Shown here one piece after another: positions 21,321-29,849 of a DNA stretch of 64,000 bases (the first letter of the stretch is position 1; each line of letters begins with the position of its first letter). Below the pieces are notes generated by a model. That model ran no database searches and was not told the origin of the DNA. It saw only the letters and a program-made list of their open reading frames with translations. The stretch comes from Ditibartonella apihabitans (GTDB lineage Bacteria > Pseudomonadota > Alphaproteobacteria > Rhizobiales > Rhizobiaceae). The translations under genes were made by a program, and so were the position numbers. The stretch lies in contig NZ_CP015820.1 in assembly GCF_002007485.1 (NCBI RefSeq), positions 1,240,001-1,304,000 on the forward strand, given 5' to 3'.

Positions 21321-22165
21321 TACCATCGCCCTGAAGCTCCACCGCCTCCCGATGAACCACCGCCGCCGCCAAAGCCACCGCCAAAGCCGCCGGAACCTCC
21401 TCCAAATCCACCGCCGAATCCGCCTCCACCGAATCCTCCGCCTCTGCCGGACCCCAAGAACCAGAGAACAAACACGATGCCAAGCCAACGGTAACGTCTT
21501 GGTCCGACTTTTGTACCGAAGATAGATGCAAGTACGGGAAGTACAACGAAGAATACAAATATTAGAACGGCAACGGTATTCGCAATCATATCCTGTTTTT
21601 GTTGTTGCCTAACTCTTTCCTGTTCAATCTGTTGGTAGTTGTGAACGCGTGCATCAAAATCTGCTTTGCTACCTGTCAGAACATCGGCGATCGCGGCAAC
21701 TCCTTCAACAATACCTTTTTCAAAATTATCTTGCCTGAAATTTGGTAAAATAATTGCGTTAATAATGGTCGAAGAGAGAGCGTCAGTCAGAACTCCTTCC
21801 AGACCATAGCCGACCTCGATTCTAACTTGTCTCTCGCTTGGAGCTATGAGCAGCAACACGCCATTATTCATCTGCTTTTGCCCTAGTGCCCAGCGTCTGA
21901 ATAAGGAATTTGCAAAGGTCTCAATATCGTGTCCCAATAGGGTAGGTAATGTAGCAACGACGATTTGGTCGCCTGTTTTGTCCTCCAGAGAAGCGAGCTT
22001 CTCAGTTAAAGAGGCTCTTGCCGTTGGACTTAACAGATTGGCATTATCAACAACTCGGCCAGAAAGGGCAGGCAGAGAATCTTCTGCTAACGTGTTAGCA
22101 CACACAAATGGCGTGATGAGGATGAAGGCCAATCCGAAAAAAATAGTGCTCTGTTGATTGGCCAA
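21320..22165 (-). CDS. YgcG-like TPM-domain protein with Gly-rich tail
   Basis: Exported membrane-anchored TPM-domain protein. Visible order: signal peptide, TPM domain (LSGRVVDNANLLSPTAR to about LTGSKADFD), a Gln-rich linker, two membrane helices and a C-terminal tail of roughly 45 residues that is almost all Gly with Phe and Ser, ending ASGRW. The open frame can only begin at a TTG (22165). A better start is the ATG at 22179, overlapping the lemA stop as ATGA; one extra base in the A7 run at 22137-22143 (plus strand) would then give the signal peptide MSRFRWPINRALFFFGLAF. The single-base break is thus probably a consensus error. Confidence 0.85.
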   Translation of the reverse strand: MANQQSTIFFGLAFILITPFVCANTLAEDSLPALSGRVVDNANLLSPTARASLTEKLASLEDKTGDQIVVATLPTLLGHDIETFANSLFRRWALGQKQMNNGVLLLIAPSERQVRIEVGYGLEGVLTDALSSTIINAIILPNFRQDNFEKGIVEGVAAIADVLTGSKADFDARVHNYQQIEQERVRQQQKQDMIANTVAVLIFVFFVVLPVLASIFGTKVGPRRYRWLGIVFVLWFLGSGRGGGFGGGGFGGGFGGGSGGFGGGFGGGGGSSGGGGASGRW

Positions 22166-22175
22166 CGGAAACGAC

Positions 22176-22805
22176 TCATTTGTTGAACTCGACCTTAGGT
22201 GCTTTCTCGGCTGCTTCGTCGATTGAAAATGTCGGCATGGGCTTTGCGTCGCGATACCACAACCAAGTCCAAATCATAGTTGGCATGGTTTTGAGTGCAG
22301 TGTTGTAGATACGAACCGCTTCTATATAATCACGTCTTGCAACAGCAATCCGATTTTCTGTTCCTTCCAGTTGCGATTGTAGAGCGAGAAAATTTTGATT
22401 CGCTTTCAAATCTGGATAATTTTCAGCCACTGCCATCAAGCGCGAGAGGGCTCCGGTGAGATTGGACTGGTTGTTGATAAATTGTTGCATTGCCTCGGGA
22501 TTATTGAGCATATCGGCGTTAATGTTTGTCTGCGTTGCCTTTGCACGTGCCTCGACAACGCCGGTCAATACAGCCTGTTCATGCTGAGCATATCCCTTCA
22601 CCGTTTCAACGAGATTCGGTATCAGATCTGATCGCCGCTGATATTGGTTGAGAACTTCACTCCAAGCGGCGTGAGCTTTTTCTTCGTTGGTTGGAATCGT
22701 ATTAAATCCGCATCCGGACAGGACGGGCAGAAGAAATGAAAATAGTAGAAAAATAAAGGGCAGTTTGAGGGAATGAGAGTCGTTTTTGAGATAAGCCGCT
22801 TGCAT
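22176..22805 (-). CDS. lemA: LemA family lipoprotein
   Basis: LemA-family protein, a helical-bundle envelope protein of unsettled function, usually encoded with TPM proteins. The ATG at 22805, with GGAG spaced 8 bases ahead, gives 209 residues. The N-terminus has a lipobox-like LLPVLSGC, so it is probably a lipoprotein, followed by the family core AWSEVLNQYQRRSDLIPNLVETVKGYA and LMAVAENYPDLKANQNFLALQ, then ENRIAVARRDYIEAVRIYN. The frame continues upstream to 22907 but without family sequence. First gene of the lemA-ygcG-TPM operon. Confidence 0.92.
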   Translation of the reverse strand: MQAAYLKNDSHSLKLPFIFLLFSFLLPVLSGCGFNTIPTNEEKAHAAWSEVLNQYQRRSDLIPNLVETVKGYAQHEQAVLTGVVEARAKATQTNINADMLNNPEAMQQFINNQSNLTGALSRLMAVAENYPDLKANQNFLALQSQLEGTENRIAVARRDYIEAVRIYNTALKTMPTMIWTWLWYRDAKPMPTFSIDEAAEKAPKVEFNK

Positions 22806-23394
22806 AAAATCATCTCCATATAAAAACACCATAAAGGTGCAGATAGGAAAAACTTTGATATTGAAAAGATCTTTATCGCGCTTTTTATGGCTTTTTGTCG
22901 GTGACAAGAAAAAATTGATTCAAGTAAATGACCAGGTTAAATGACCAGGTGCCTGATCACTGTCTTCGGTGGCACGCTGATCCTATGGCCGATAGTCCAG
23001 TTTCGTGAAAAGCCGGCAAAGAATCATGATCGATCGGGATCAATTTCAAGCTAAATAATTTTAGCGTGTGGGCTTATCGGGTGTTTTATGCCTTCATCGA
23101 TAAGCCGATATCGATAAAACCGATACATTTTATAATTTCGTTTAATCAGCCGTTATTAATTTCCAAAGAGCAATTTCCCTAAGTTAAATAGAGAAGATTA
23201 ATGGCTTTAAATCCTATTTAATGAAATGAAGAAACTATTCAATCGGGGGCTTTAGACAATGAACAAGTGATCGTTAGCAACATATAACGCAAAAACTTTA
23301 TATTATTTAATTGATATTCTTTGTTGGATGCAATTTTTACAAAGTCGGAGTCTATTTTTACGAATTCACGACTGACGTATTCTTGTAAGCACAT
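22806..23394. other. Intergenic region upstream of lemA
   Basis: About 590 bases with no supported gene. It holds a perfect tandem duplication of TAAATGACCAGGT (22925-22950), 120 bases upstream of lemA, and an inverted repeat GGCTTATCG/CGATAAGCC (23071-23106). A 60-codon minus-strand frame at 23239-23421 starts with GTG, has no ribosome-binding site and resembles nothing. Confidence 0.5.
22925..22950. repeat. 13-bp tandem duplication TAAATGACCAGGT
   Basis: Two exact, directly adjacent copies of TAAATGACCAGGT lie about 120 bases upstream of the lemA start. They may be a regulator-binding pair or a chance slippage product; nothing in the window decides this. Confidence 0.6.
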
Positions 23395-23489
23395 TTGCTC
23401 TTTCCAGATATCCTCAATCACTTAAGAGAGGATATCCAGCTCTTTAGAAGACACTTGATAAAGGATGAACTGGAGAACCGACATTTATA

Positions 23490-23750
23490 TGTGGTGACCG
23501 AGTTCAATCATCAACGAAAGAGAAGTTCGGCAATTATTTTAGGCGCGCTTGTAATGAACCAGGAATCAATAAGTCGGCTCATGGAGTAAGAAAAATCAGT
23601 GCTACCCGTGCTGCAAAAGAAGCAGCAACGGCAGCACAAGTGAAATCACTGTTCGGTTGGGAAGCGGATAATATGGCGTCTCGTTAGACAAAAACAGATG
23701 ATCGCCGCCGCTTGGCAAGAGAAGCAATCACAAAGCTACAAAAGAGTTGA
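23490..23750 (+). pseudogene. Tyrosine recombinase (phage/island integrase) C-terminal remnant
   Basis: Reading from 23491 gives VVTEFNH; after a one-base shift near 23512, TKEKFGNYFRRACNEPGIN and SAHGVRKISATRAA follow, with HGVRK being the HxxR box of tyrosine recombinases. The frame continues AATAAQVKSLFGWEADNMASR, then an in-frame TAG exactly where a tyrosine (Y-T-K, the catalytic position) is expected, then TKTDDRRRLAREAITKLQKS and a proper stop at 23748. The N-terminal two thirds are not recognisable. With a frameshift, a lost catalytic tyrosine and a missing N-terminus this is a true relic. It ends 93 bases from the 3' end of tRNA-Val, the usual insertion target side. Confidence 0.85.
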
Positions 23751-23843
23751 AAACGGTTTTCTATGCCCCCACCTTTTGATAGTTCGCCCTTACCGAAAAA
23801 ATAATCATTCAAATCAATTATTTATAATGGCAAAAGAGGAGGA

Positions 23844-23919
23844 TGGTAGGCGATGAGAGACTCGAACTCCCGACATCCTCGGTGTAAACGAGGCGCTCTA
23901 CCAGCTGAGCTAATCGCCC
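23844..23919 (-). tRNA. tRNA-Val (TAC)
   Basis: 76-base cloverleaf on the minus strand. Acceptor GGGCGAT pairs with ATCGCCT (one G-U), the D arm reads GCTCAGCTGGTAGAGC, the anticodon stem CTCGT/ACGAG-type encloses TTTACAC with anticodon TAC, and the T arm has GTTCGAGTC. CCA is encoded. Its 3' end faces the integrase remnant. Confidence 0.95.
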
Positions 23920-24156
23920 GCCGTTACCTTGGTCGGTAACAACTGCAGCTCTCTTTAGGCAAAAGTTTTCCTAAACGCAAGAGAAAGATCGCGTCCAATT
24001 AGTTTTTTTTACCGAAAAAATTAAAAATCGCGGTTTTCCGCCATTTTTCGTGAAAAAAACAATTTTTATAAAAAAACTCAACTCTTGTCGCTTGACAGAT
24101 GCAGACGAACACCTTAAACGACCGCACACAGTCACAATGACTGAACTGAAAAGTGC

Positions 24157-24233
<77 letters not shown>

Positions 24234-24842
24234 TTTTCAAACAGCTTTTAAAAGCTCGTTGGAATTGGCATTTTTCCTAAAATATCCATTATTTTTTAAA
24301 TCTCCCGATAATAAAAGATCTCTCTATATTCCGTCGGGAATCCGTCCGGTAAAATCTGTTCCTTCGTGCTCTCCAGCGGCGTTTTAAAGTTTCATGATAG
24401 AATCTGATCAAGCGTCGCTATGCTCGAAATTTCCGATAAAAAAGGAAAAATGTGTCGTTTTGGCTCAACAATGACGTAAATATCGTTGCTCGCCAAAACG
24501 TGACCAGATGAATAAAATGGGAAATTTTCTATATTTTATCTCGAATAATATACGTAAAAATCCTACCAATACATTGTTTTCTAATTGTTTTTTTGAATAA
24601 TCAAGAATGTTTTACACATTGATGCTTTTTTTAACATACTGGATTTTTGCACAGCTTGTGATTTTATGATAGCGTTAGCTATTGCGCAGGAGCGTTTGGT
24701 GGGGTAACGCTTAGCGCAGATTTGTCGCACGGCATGCCCTTTAAGCTGCACGGGCGGGATTAACTTATCAACCAGCAAAGTCGTCGATTTAACCGACGTT
24801 GGTTGTGTTAGTTCGGCACCTAATTAAAGGCAGAAGTGAACC
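24234..24842. other. Intergenic region with structured nuo leader
   Basis: About 610 bases between tRNA-Asp and nuoA. The left part is A+T-rich without features apart from a 14-base palindrome next to the tRNA. The right 170 bases are richer in G+C and hold two hairpins described separately. The nuo promoter should lie here; no motif could be assigned with confidence. Confidence 0.6.
24684..24804 (+). promoter_or_regulatory. Candidate structured 5' leader of the nuo operon
   Basis: Two hairpins precede nuoA. The first pairs GCGC (24684-24687) and AGCGTT (24691-24696) with AACGCT (24706-24711) and GCGC (24714-24717). The second pairs AACCA (24770-24774) and CGTCG (24782-24786) with CGACG (24794-24798) and TGGTT (24800-24804). 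Between them is a G+C-richer stretch with GGCATGCC. No T-run follows either, so they are not terminators. I do not recognise a known riboswitch class. Confidence 0.35.
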
Positions 24843-25208
24843 ATGGCTGATCTTATTAGTTCTTATTTGCCAGTATTGATTTTTATCATAGTATCGGCGT
24901 TGATCGCTGGCGTACTTTTGATAATGCCTTACATTGTGGCTTATCGTTCCCCAGATCCGGAAAAATTATCTGCATATGAATGTGGTTTTAACTCGTTTGA
25001 TGATGCACGTATGAAATTCGATATCAGATTTTATCTGGTTTCAATTCTATTTATTATTTTCGATCTGGAAGTAGCCTTTCTTTTTCCATGGGCTGTTTCT
25101 TTCGACGCGATTGGCTGTTTTGGATTTCTCTCGATGATGGTGTTTCTTGCTGTGCTGACTGTCGGCTTTATCTATGAATGGAAAAAAGGAGCACTAGAAT
25201 GGGATTGA
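24843..25208 (+). CDS. nuoA: NADH-quinone oxidoreductase subunit A
   Basis: Small membrane subunit of respiratory complex I at the junction of peripheral and membrane arms. 121 residues with three hydrophobic helices (about 8-31, 63-84, 89-111) and the conserved loop sequence [26 protein letters not shown] between helices 1 and 2 (only the family motif YECGF and RFYL need be noted). First gene of the 14-gene nuoA-N operon; its end overlaps the nuoB start by 10 bases. Confidence 0.96.
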   Translation: MADLISSYLPVLIFIIVSALIAGVLLIMPYIVAYRSPDPEKLSAYECGFNSFDDARMKFDIRFYLVSILFIIFDLEVAFLFPWAVSFDAIGCFGFLSMMVFLAVLTVGFIYEWKKGALEWD

Positions 25209-25780
25209 TACATGACAATTCGGCATTGGTAGCTCCTAAGCCTAAGGGCATAATTGATCCGAATACTGGAAAGCTGATTGGATCCGATGACGAATTTTTT
25301 CAAAATATAAGTGGCGAGCTTTCCGATAAAGGTTTTTTAGTGACATCAGTAGATGCGCTTGTAACTTGGGCAAGAACCGGTTCGCTAATGTGGATGAGTT
25401 TTGGTCTGGCATGCTGCGCCATTGAATTAATGCAATGTTCTATGCCTCATTATGACAATGAGCGTTTTGGCTATGCACCGCGTGCTTCACCGCGTCAATC
25501 GGATGTGATGATGGTCGCTGGCACATTGACAAACAAAATGGCACCTGCGCTGAGAAAAGTTTATGACCAAATGCCGGAACCCCGTTATGTGATTTCGATG
25601 GGGTCATGCGCAAATGGTGGTGGCTATTATCATTATTCCTATTCTGTTGTCAGAGGATGTGATCGGATAGTGCCTGTAGATATCTACATTCCTGGCTGCC
25701 CGCCAACGGCTGAAGCTTTGCTTTATGGTGTGCTTCTGTTACAGAAAAAGATACGTCGCACCGGTTCGATCGAGCGGTGA
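25199..25780 (+). CDS. nuoB: NADH-quinone oxidoreductase subunit B
   Basis: Peripheral-arm subunit that carries the terminal cluster N2 next to the quinone site. The ATG at 25199, 8 bases after AAGGAG, gives 193 residues; the upstream ATG at 25178 lies inside nuoA and is less likely. Cluster ligands are visible as the tandem cysteines of [11 protein letters not shown], then MGSCANGGG and [12 protein letters not shown]. The typical [19 protein letters not shown] stretch (family motif ERFG) is present. The next gene nuoC starts 14 bases after the stop. Confidence 0.97.
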   Translation: MGLIHDNSALVAPKPKGIIDPNTGKLIGSDDEFFQNISGELSDKGFLVTSVDALVTWARTGSLMWMSFGLACCAIELMQCSMPHYDNERFGYAPRASPRQSDVMMVAGTLTNKMAPALRKVYDQMPEPRYVISMGSCANGGGYYHYSYSVVRGCDRIVPVDIYIPGCPPTAEALLYGVLLLQKKIRRTGSIER

Positions 25781-25794
25781 GGGGAGAGCGGTTG

Positions 25795-26406
25795 ATGACT
25801 ACTGAAGCGCTAAAGGAATTGCAATCCTATGTTACCGAACGCTTGGAAACGGTGATTGAGGATTCAACTTTTGCCTATAATGAGCTCACGCTCGTATCGA
25901 AACTTGATGCAATTGTCGATGTTCTGTCGTTTTTGAAAGATGATTCACATTGTCAATTTGTTGGTCTGATTGATATATGCGGTGTCGATTATCCGGAACG
26001 GGAAAAGCGCTTCGATGTTGTCTATCATCTTTTGTCGCCCCGTCACAATCTTCGGATACGTGTGAAGGTTCGTACGGACGAAGATACGCCGGTTCCTTCT
26101 GTATGCAGTATATATCCAGGTGCGGAATGGTATGAACGCGAGACCTACGATATGTACGGTGTTCTTTTTTCCGGTCATCCGGATTTACGCCGTATTTTGA
26201 CGGATTACGGCTTTGAAGGTCATCCTTTACGTAAAGATTTTCCGACTTCTGGGTTTGTCGAATGCCGATATGATAATGAAGTGAAACGGGTTGTTTACGA
26301 ACCGGTTGTGCTTCGTCAGGAAATGCGTAATTTTGATTTTATGTCTCCATGGGAGGGAACCGAATATGTTCTGCCGGGTGACGAAAAAGCTGGGGGTGCA
26401 AAATGA
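25795..26406 (+). CDS. nuoC: NADH-quinone oxidoreductase subunit C
   Basis: 30-kDa-type peripheral subunit of complex I that contacts NuoD near the quinone pocket. The ATG at 25795 follows GGGGAGAG and gives 203 residues; a GTG at 25777 would overlap nuoB. The family signature is clear: [20 protein letters not shown] followed by [15 protein letters not shown]. nuoC and nuoD are separate genes, as in most alphaproteobacteria, unlike the fused E. coli protein. A 117-base gap to nuoD is the longest but one within the operon. Confidence 0.96.
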   Translation: MTTEALKELQSYVTERLETVIEDSTFAYNELTLVSKLDAIVDVLSFLKDDSHCQFVGLIDICGVDYPEREKRFDVVYHLLSPRHNLRIRVKVRTDEDTPVPSVCSIYPGAEWYERETYDMYGVLFSGHPDLRRILTDYGFEGHPLRKDFPTSGFVECRYDNEVKRVVYEPVVLRQEMRNFDFMSPWEGTEYVLPGDEKAGGAK

Positions 26407-26523
26407 GTTGCTATCCAGCCCGTTTAAAGTCGAGCGTTACGAATTCCGGTTTTCAATCATTGCTTAACGTTGTGAACGCTCAGATCATTACATTCATACC
26501 ATTTCGAGACAGAGGAGTTGATC

Positions 26524-27714
26524 GTGGCTGAGGTCAATGTCCGTAATTTCAATATAAACTTTGGTCCGCAACATCCTGCTGCACACGGTGTTTTGCGTAT
26601 GGTTCTCGAGCTTGATGGCGAGGTCGTCGAACGTGTTGATCCGCACATTGGTCTGCTTCACCGTGGCACCGAAAAGCTCATGGAAACGAAGACCTATTTG
26701 CAGGCTACCCCTTATCTCGACAGGTTGGATTATGTTGCCCCGATGAATCAGGAACATGCGTTTGTTCTTGCAGTCGAAAAATTGTTGGGATTGGAAGTTC
26801 CCAAACGGGCACAGCTTATTCGTGTTCTGTTTTCCGAGATTGGTCGTATTCTCAATCATTTGTTGAACGTTACGACACAGGCAATGGATGTTGGTGCACT
26901 TACACCGCCGTTGTGGGGATTTGAACAACGTGAAAAACTGATGATTTTTTACGAGCGTGCTTGTGGTGCTCGGCTACACGCAAATTATTTCAGACCAGGT
27001 GGCGTTCATCAGGATTTACCGGAAAAGCTGGTAGAAGATATCGGTGAATTTATTGATCCATTTTTGGTTGCGCTTGATAAACTTGATGAGCTTGTCACAC
27101 CGAACCGTATTTTCAAGCAACGCAATGTCGACATTGGTGTTGTCAAAATCGAAGATGCATGGATTCGCGGTTTTTCCGGTGTAATGATTCGCGGTGCAGG
27201 CGTTCCATGGGACTTGCGTAAGAGCCAGCCCTATGAATGCTATGACGAAATGGACTTTGATATACCGATCGGTAAAAACGGTGATTGTTACGATCGTTAT
27301 CTCATCCGTATGGAAGAGATGCGTCAATCTGCCAAAATTATGCGTCAATGCGTAGAACGCTTATTGAGCACTGAAAAAAGTGGACCTGTTCTGGCCGTTG
27401 ACCATAAAGTCACTCCGCCCAGAAGAGCTGCGATGAAAAGTTCGATGGAATCTCTTATTCATCATTTCAAACTCTATTCGGAAGGGTTTCATGTTCCTGC
27501 CGGAGAAGTTTACGCTGCTGTTGAAGCGCCAAAAGGTGAGTTTGGGGTTTATCTGGTTTCGGAAGGTAAAAATAAGCCTTACCGTGTAAAGTTGCGTGCT
27601 CCCGGTTATGCACATTTGCAGGCAATGGATTTTCTTGCGCGGGGTCATTTGCTGGCTGATGTTACCGCTATACTGGGTTCTATTGATATTGTTTTTGGAG
27701 AGGTTGATCGCTGA
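26524..27714 (+). CDS. nuoD: NADH-quinone oxidoreductase subunit D
   Basis: 49-kDa-type subunit forming much of the quinone-binding site, derived from the large subunit of NiFe hydrogenase. A GTG start at 26524, placed 8 bases after GAGGAG, gives 396 residues (a TTG two codons upstream is less likely). Conserved stretches include [38 protein letters not shown] and the C-terminal DIVFGEVDR. The quinone-site histidine region [10 protein letters not shown] is intact. The stop overlaps the nuoE start by one base (TGATG). Confidence 0.97.
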   Translation: MAEVNVRNFNINFGPQHPAAHGVLRMVLELDGEVVERVDPHIGLLHRGTEKLMETKTYLQATPYLDRLDYVAPMNQEHAFVLAVEKLLGLEVPKRAQLIRVLFSEIGRILNHLLNVTTQAMDVGALTPPLWGFEQREKLMIFYERACGARLHANYFRPGGVHQDLPEKLVEDIGEFIDPFLVALDKLDELVTPNRIFKQRNVDIGVVKIEDAWIRGFSGVMIRGAGVPWDLRKSQPYECYDEMDFDIPIGKNGDCYDRYLIRMEEMRQSAKIMRQCVERLLSTEKSGPVLAVDHKVTPPRRAAMKSSMESLIHHFKLYSEGFHVPAGEVYAAVEAPKGEFGVYLVSEGKNKPYRVKLRAPGYAHLQAMDFLARGHLLADVTAILGSIDIVFGEVDR

Positions 27715-28373
27715 TGTCTGTGCGCCGTCTTGCCAATGAAGCCATACAACCCAGCTCATTTTCCTTTAATAAGGAGAATTTAAAATGGGCAGAAAAGACT
27801 ATTGCTAAATATCCGGAAGGGCGGCAAAGGTCTGCTGTCATTCCATTGCTTATGCGCGCTCAGGAACAGGAGGGATGGGTTACCCGTGCGGCAATAGAAT
27901 ATGTCGCAGACATGCTTTCGATGGCCTATATTAGGGTGCTGGAAATTGCGACATTCTATACTCAATTCCAATTAAAGCCGGTCGGGACAAAAGCTCATGT
28001 TCAGGTATGCGGTACCACTCCTTGTATGTTGAGGGGCGCGGGGGACCTTATTAAAGTTTGCAAAAACAAAATTAATGAAGCTCCTTTTGTGACCAATAAG
28101 GATGGAACTCTTTCTTGGGAAGAAGTCGAATGCCTGGGGGCATGTACAAATGCGCCGATGGTTATGATCTTTAAAGATACTTATGAGGATCTTACGCCAG
28201 AGCGTTTGGAAGAAATTATTGACGCATTCGAAGCAGGTAAGGGTGATACCATTCCGGTAGGCCCACAAAATGGGCGTAAGACGTCGGAACCGATTACCGG
28301 TCTTACGTCATTGCTGGATGGAGAACAAAAAACAACCAAGAAAAAGTCTTCCGCAAAGAAGGCAGAAGAATGA
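27714..28373 (+). CDS. nuoE: NADH-quinone oxidoreductase subunit E
   Basis: 24-kDa-type subunit of the NADH dehydrogenase module with a thioredoxin-like fold and one 2Fe-2S cluster (N1a). 219 residues; cluster ligands are in [12 protein letters not shown] and [13 protein letters not shown] (pattern C-x4-C ... C-x3-C). The C-terminal 50 residues are a hydrophilic extension ending in a Lys-rich tail ([11 protein letters not shown]), longer than in E. coli and seen in many rhizobial NuoE proteins. Translationally coupled to nuoD. Confidence 0.95.
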   Translation: MSVRRLANEAIQPSSFSFNKENLKWAEKTIAKYPEGRQRSAVIPLLMRAQEQEGWVTRAAIEYVADMLSMAYIRVLEIATFYTQFQLKPVGTKAHVQVCGTTPCMLRGAGDLIKVCKNKINEAPFVTNKDGTLSWEEVECLGACTNAPMVMIFKDTYEDLTPERLEEIIDAFEAGKGDTIPVGPQNGRKTSEPITGLTSLLDGEQKTTKKKSSAKKAEE

Positions 28374-28475
28374 GGCATTGGTTGAGGTTGGACTGTTTAA
28401 TCAAGGTTGGAAGATTTTCGGTAAAGCAGTCTGAAGTAGCTGAATAAGGTATTGAAACGAAGGAAAAGGTGAGAA

Positions 28476-29783
28476 ATGCTGGCAGATAGTGATCGCATCT
28501 TCACCAATATATACGGTTTAAAAGATAAGTCTCTCAAAGGCGCGATGTCTCGCGGTTGTTGGGACGGAACCAAAGCCATTCTTGAGAAGGGCCGTGACTG
28601 GATCATCAACGAGATGAAAGCGTCCGGTTTGCGCGGAAGAGGTGGCGCGGGATTTTCGACCGGTATGAAGTGGTCTTTCATGCCTAAACAGAATGATGGG
28701 CGTCCGCATTATCTGGTTGTCAACGCTGATGAATCGGAACCGGGAACTTGTAAAGACCGTGAAATATTACGCCACGATCCTCATACGCTGATCGAAGGAT
28801 GTGTTATTGCGACTTTTGCTATGGGCGCGCATACCGCTTTTATCTATGTTCGCGGAGAATATATTCGTGAACGTGAGGCTTTGCAGGCAGCGATTGACGA
28901 ATGTTACGACGCCGGTCTTCTCGGTAAAAAGACAAAACACGGTCATGCATGCGATATCATCGTTCACCATGGTGCAGGCGCATATATTTGCGGTGAAGAA
29001 ACGGCCCTTTTGGAAAGCCTGGAAGGTAAAAAAGGTCAACCGCGGTTAAAGCCGCCTTTCCCTGCCAATATGGGGGTTTATGGTTGCCCAACGACAGTTA
29101 ATAATGTCGAGTCAATTGCTGTTTCTCCGACGATCTTGCGGCGTGGGGCGTCGTGGTTTTCGTCTATTGGCCGGCCGAATAATGTGGGCACGAAACTCTT
29201 TATGTTTTCCGGACACGTTAACACACCTTGTGTTGTTGAAGAAAGTTTGGGACTTACGTTTCGGGAATTGATCGAGAAACATGCCGGCGGAATTCGCGGC
29301 GGCTGGGATAATCTTCTGGCCGTTATTCCGGGTGGTGCTTCCTGTCCGGTCGTACCGGGAGAAAAAATGCCGGATGCGATAATGGACTTTGATGGCATGA
29401 AGGCAATCGGTTCTTCATTCGGCACGGGCGGTGCAATTGTAATGGATAAGTCGACAGATATCATCAAAGCTATTTGGCGTATTTCTGCGTTTTTCAAACA
29501 TGAAAGTTGCGGACAATGTACCCCTTGTCGTGAAGGCACCGGCTGGATGATGCGTCTTTTGGGACGCATGGTCGAAGGACGGGCACAAAAGCGTGAAATA
29601 GATCTTTTGTTTGACGTTTCAAAACACGTTGAAGGACATACAATTTGCGCATTGGGGGATGCGGCCGCTTGGCCTGTTCAGGCCCTTATCAGAAATTTCC
29701 GTCCTGAAATAGAAAAACGTATTGACGATTATACGCGCAATGCGGTTCAGAGTAAGAATATTGCTTTGGAAGCAGCAGAATAA
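28476..29783 (+). CDS. nuoF: NADH-quinone oxidoreductase subunit F
   Basis: 51-kDa-type flavoprotein that binds NADH and FMN and cluster N3. 435 residues. The glycine-rich nucleotide-binding motif [14 protein letters not shown], the FMN-site [14 protein letters not shown] and [19 protein letters not shown], and the 4Fe-4S motif [15 protein letters not shown] with the later distal cysteine in [12 protein letters not shown] are all present. AAGGAAAAGG lies just upstream of the ATG. A 102-base spacer separates it from nuoE. Confidence 0.97.
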   Translation: MLADSDRIFTNIYGLKDKSLKGAMSRGCWDGTKAILEKGRDWIINEMKASGLRGRGGAGFSTGMKWSFMPKQNDGRPHYLVVNADESEPGTCKDREILRHDPHTLIEGCVIATFAMGAHTAFIYVRGEYIREREALQAAIDECYDAGLLGKKTKHGHACDIIVHHGAGAYICGEETALLESLEGKKGQPRLKPPFPANMGVYGCPTTVNNVESIAVSPTILRRGASWFSSIGRPNNVGTKLFMFSGHVNTPCVVEESLGLTFRELIEKHAGGIRGGWDNLLAVIPGGASCPVVPGEKMPDAIMDFDGMKAIGSSFGTGGAIVMDKSTDIIKAIWRISAFFKHESCGQCTPCREGTGWMMRLLGRMVEGRAQKREIDLLFDVSKHVEGHTICALGDAAAWPVQALIRNFRPEIEKRIDDYTRNAVQSKNIALEAAE

Positions 29784-29849
29784 AGACGGCAGTGTTTGAG
29801 AATTTAGAGTTTTAAAGGTTAGGCGGTTTATCCGCGGACTGGAATAACA

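Noticed and set aside
21255-21494. Proline-rich plus-strand ORF
   Set aside because: It is the antisense shadow of the Gly-rich tail of the YgcG-like gene.
23239-23421. 60-codon minus-strand ORF near the integrase relic
   Set aside because: GTG start without ribosome-binding site and no recognisable family.
24243-24256. Palindrome AGCTTTTAAAAGCT as terminator of tRNA-Asp
   Set aside because: No loop and no T-run; a pure A+T-rich palindrome makes a poor terminator.
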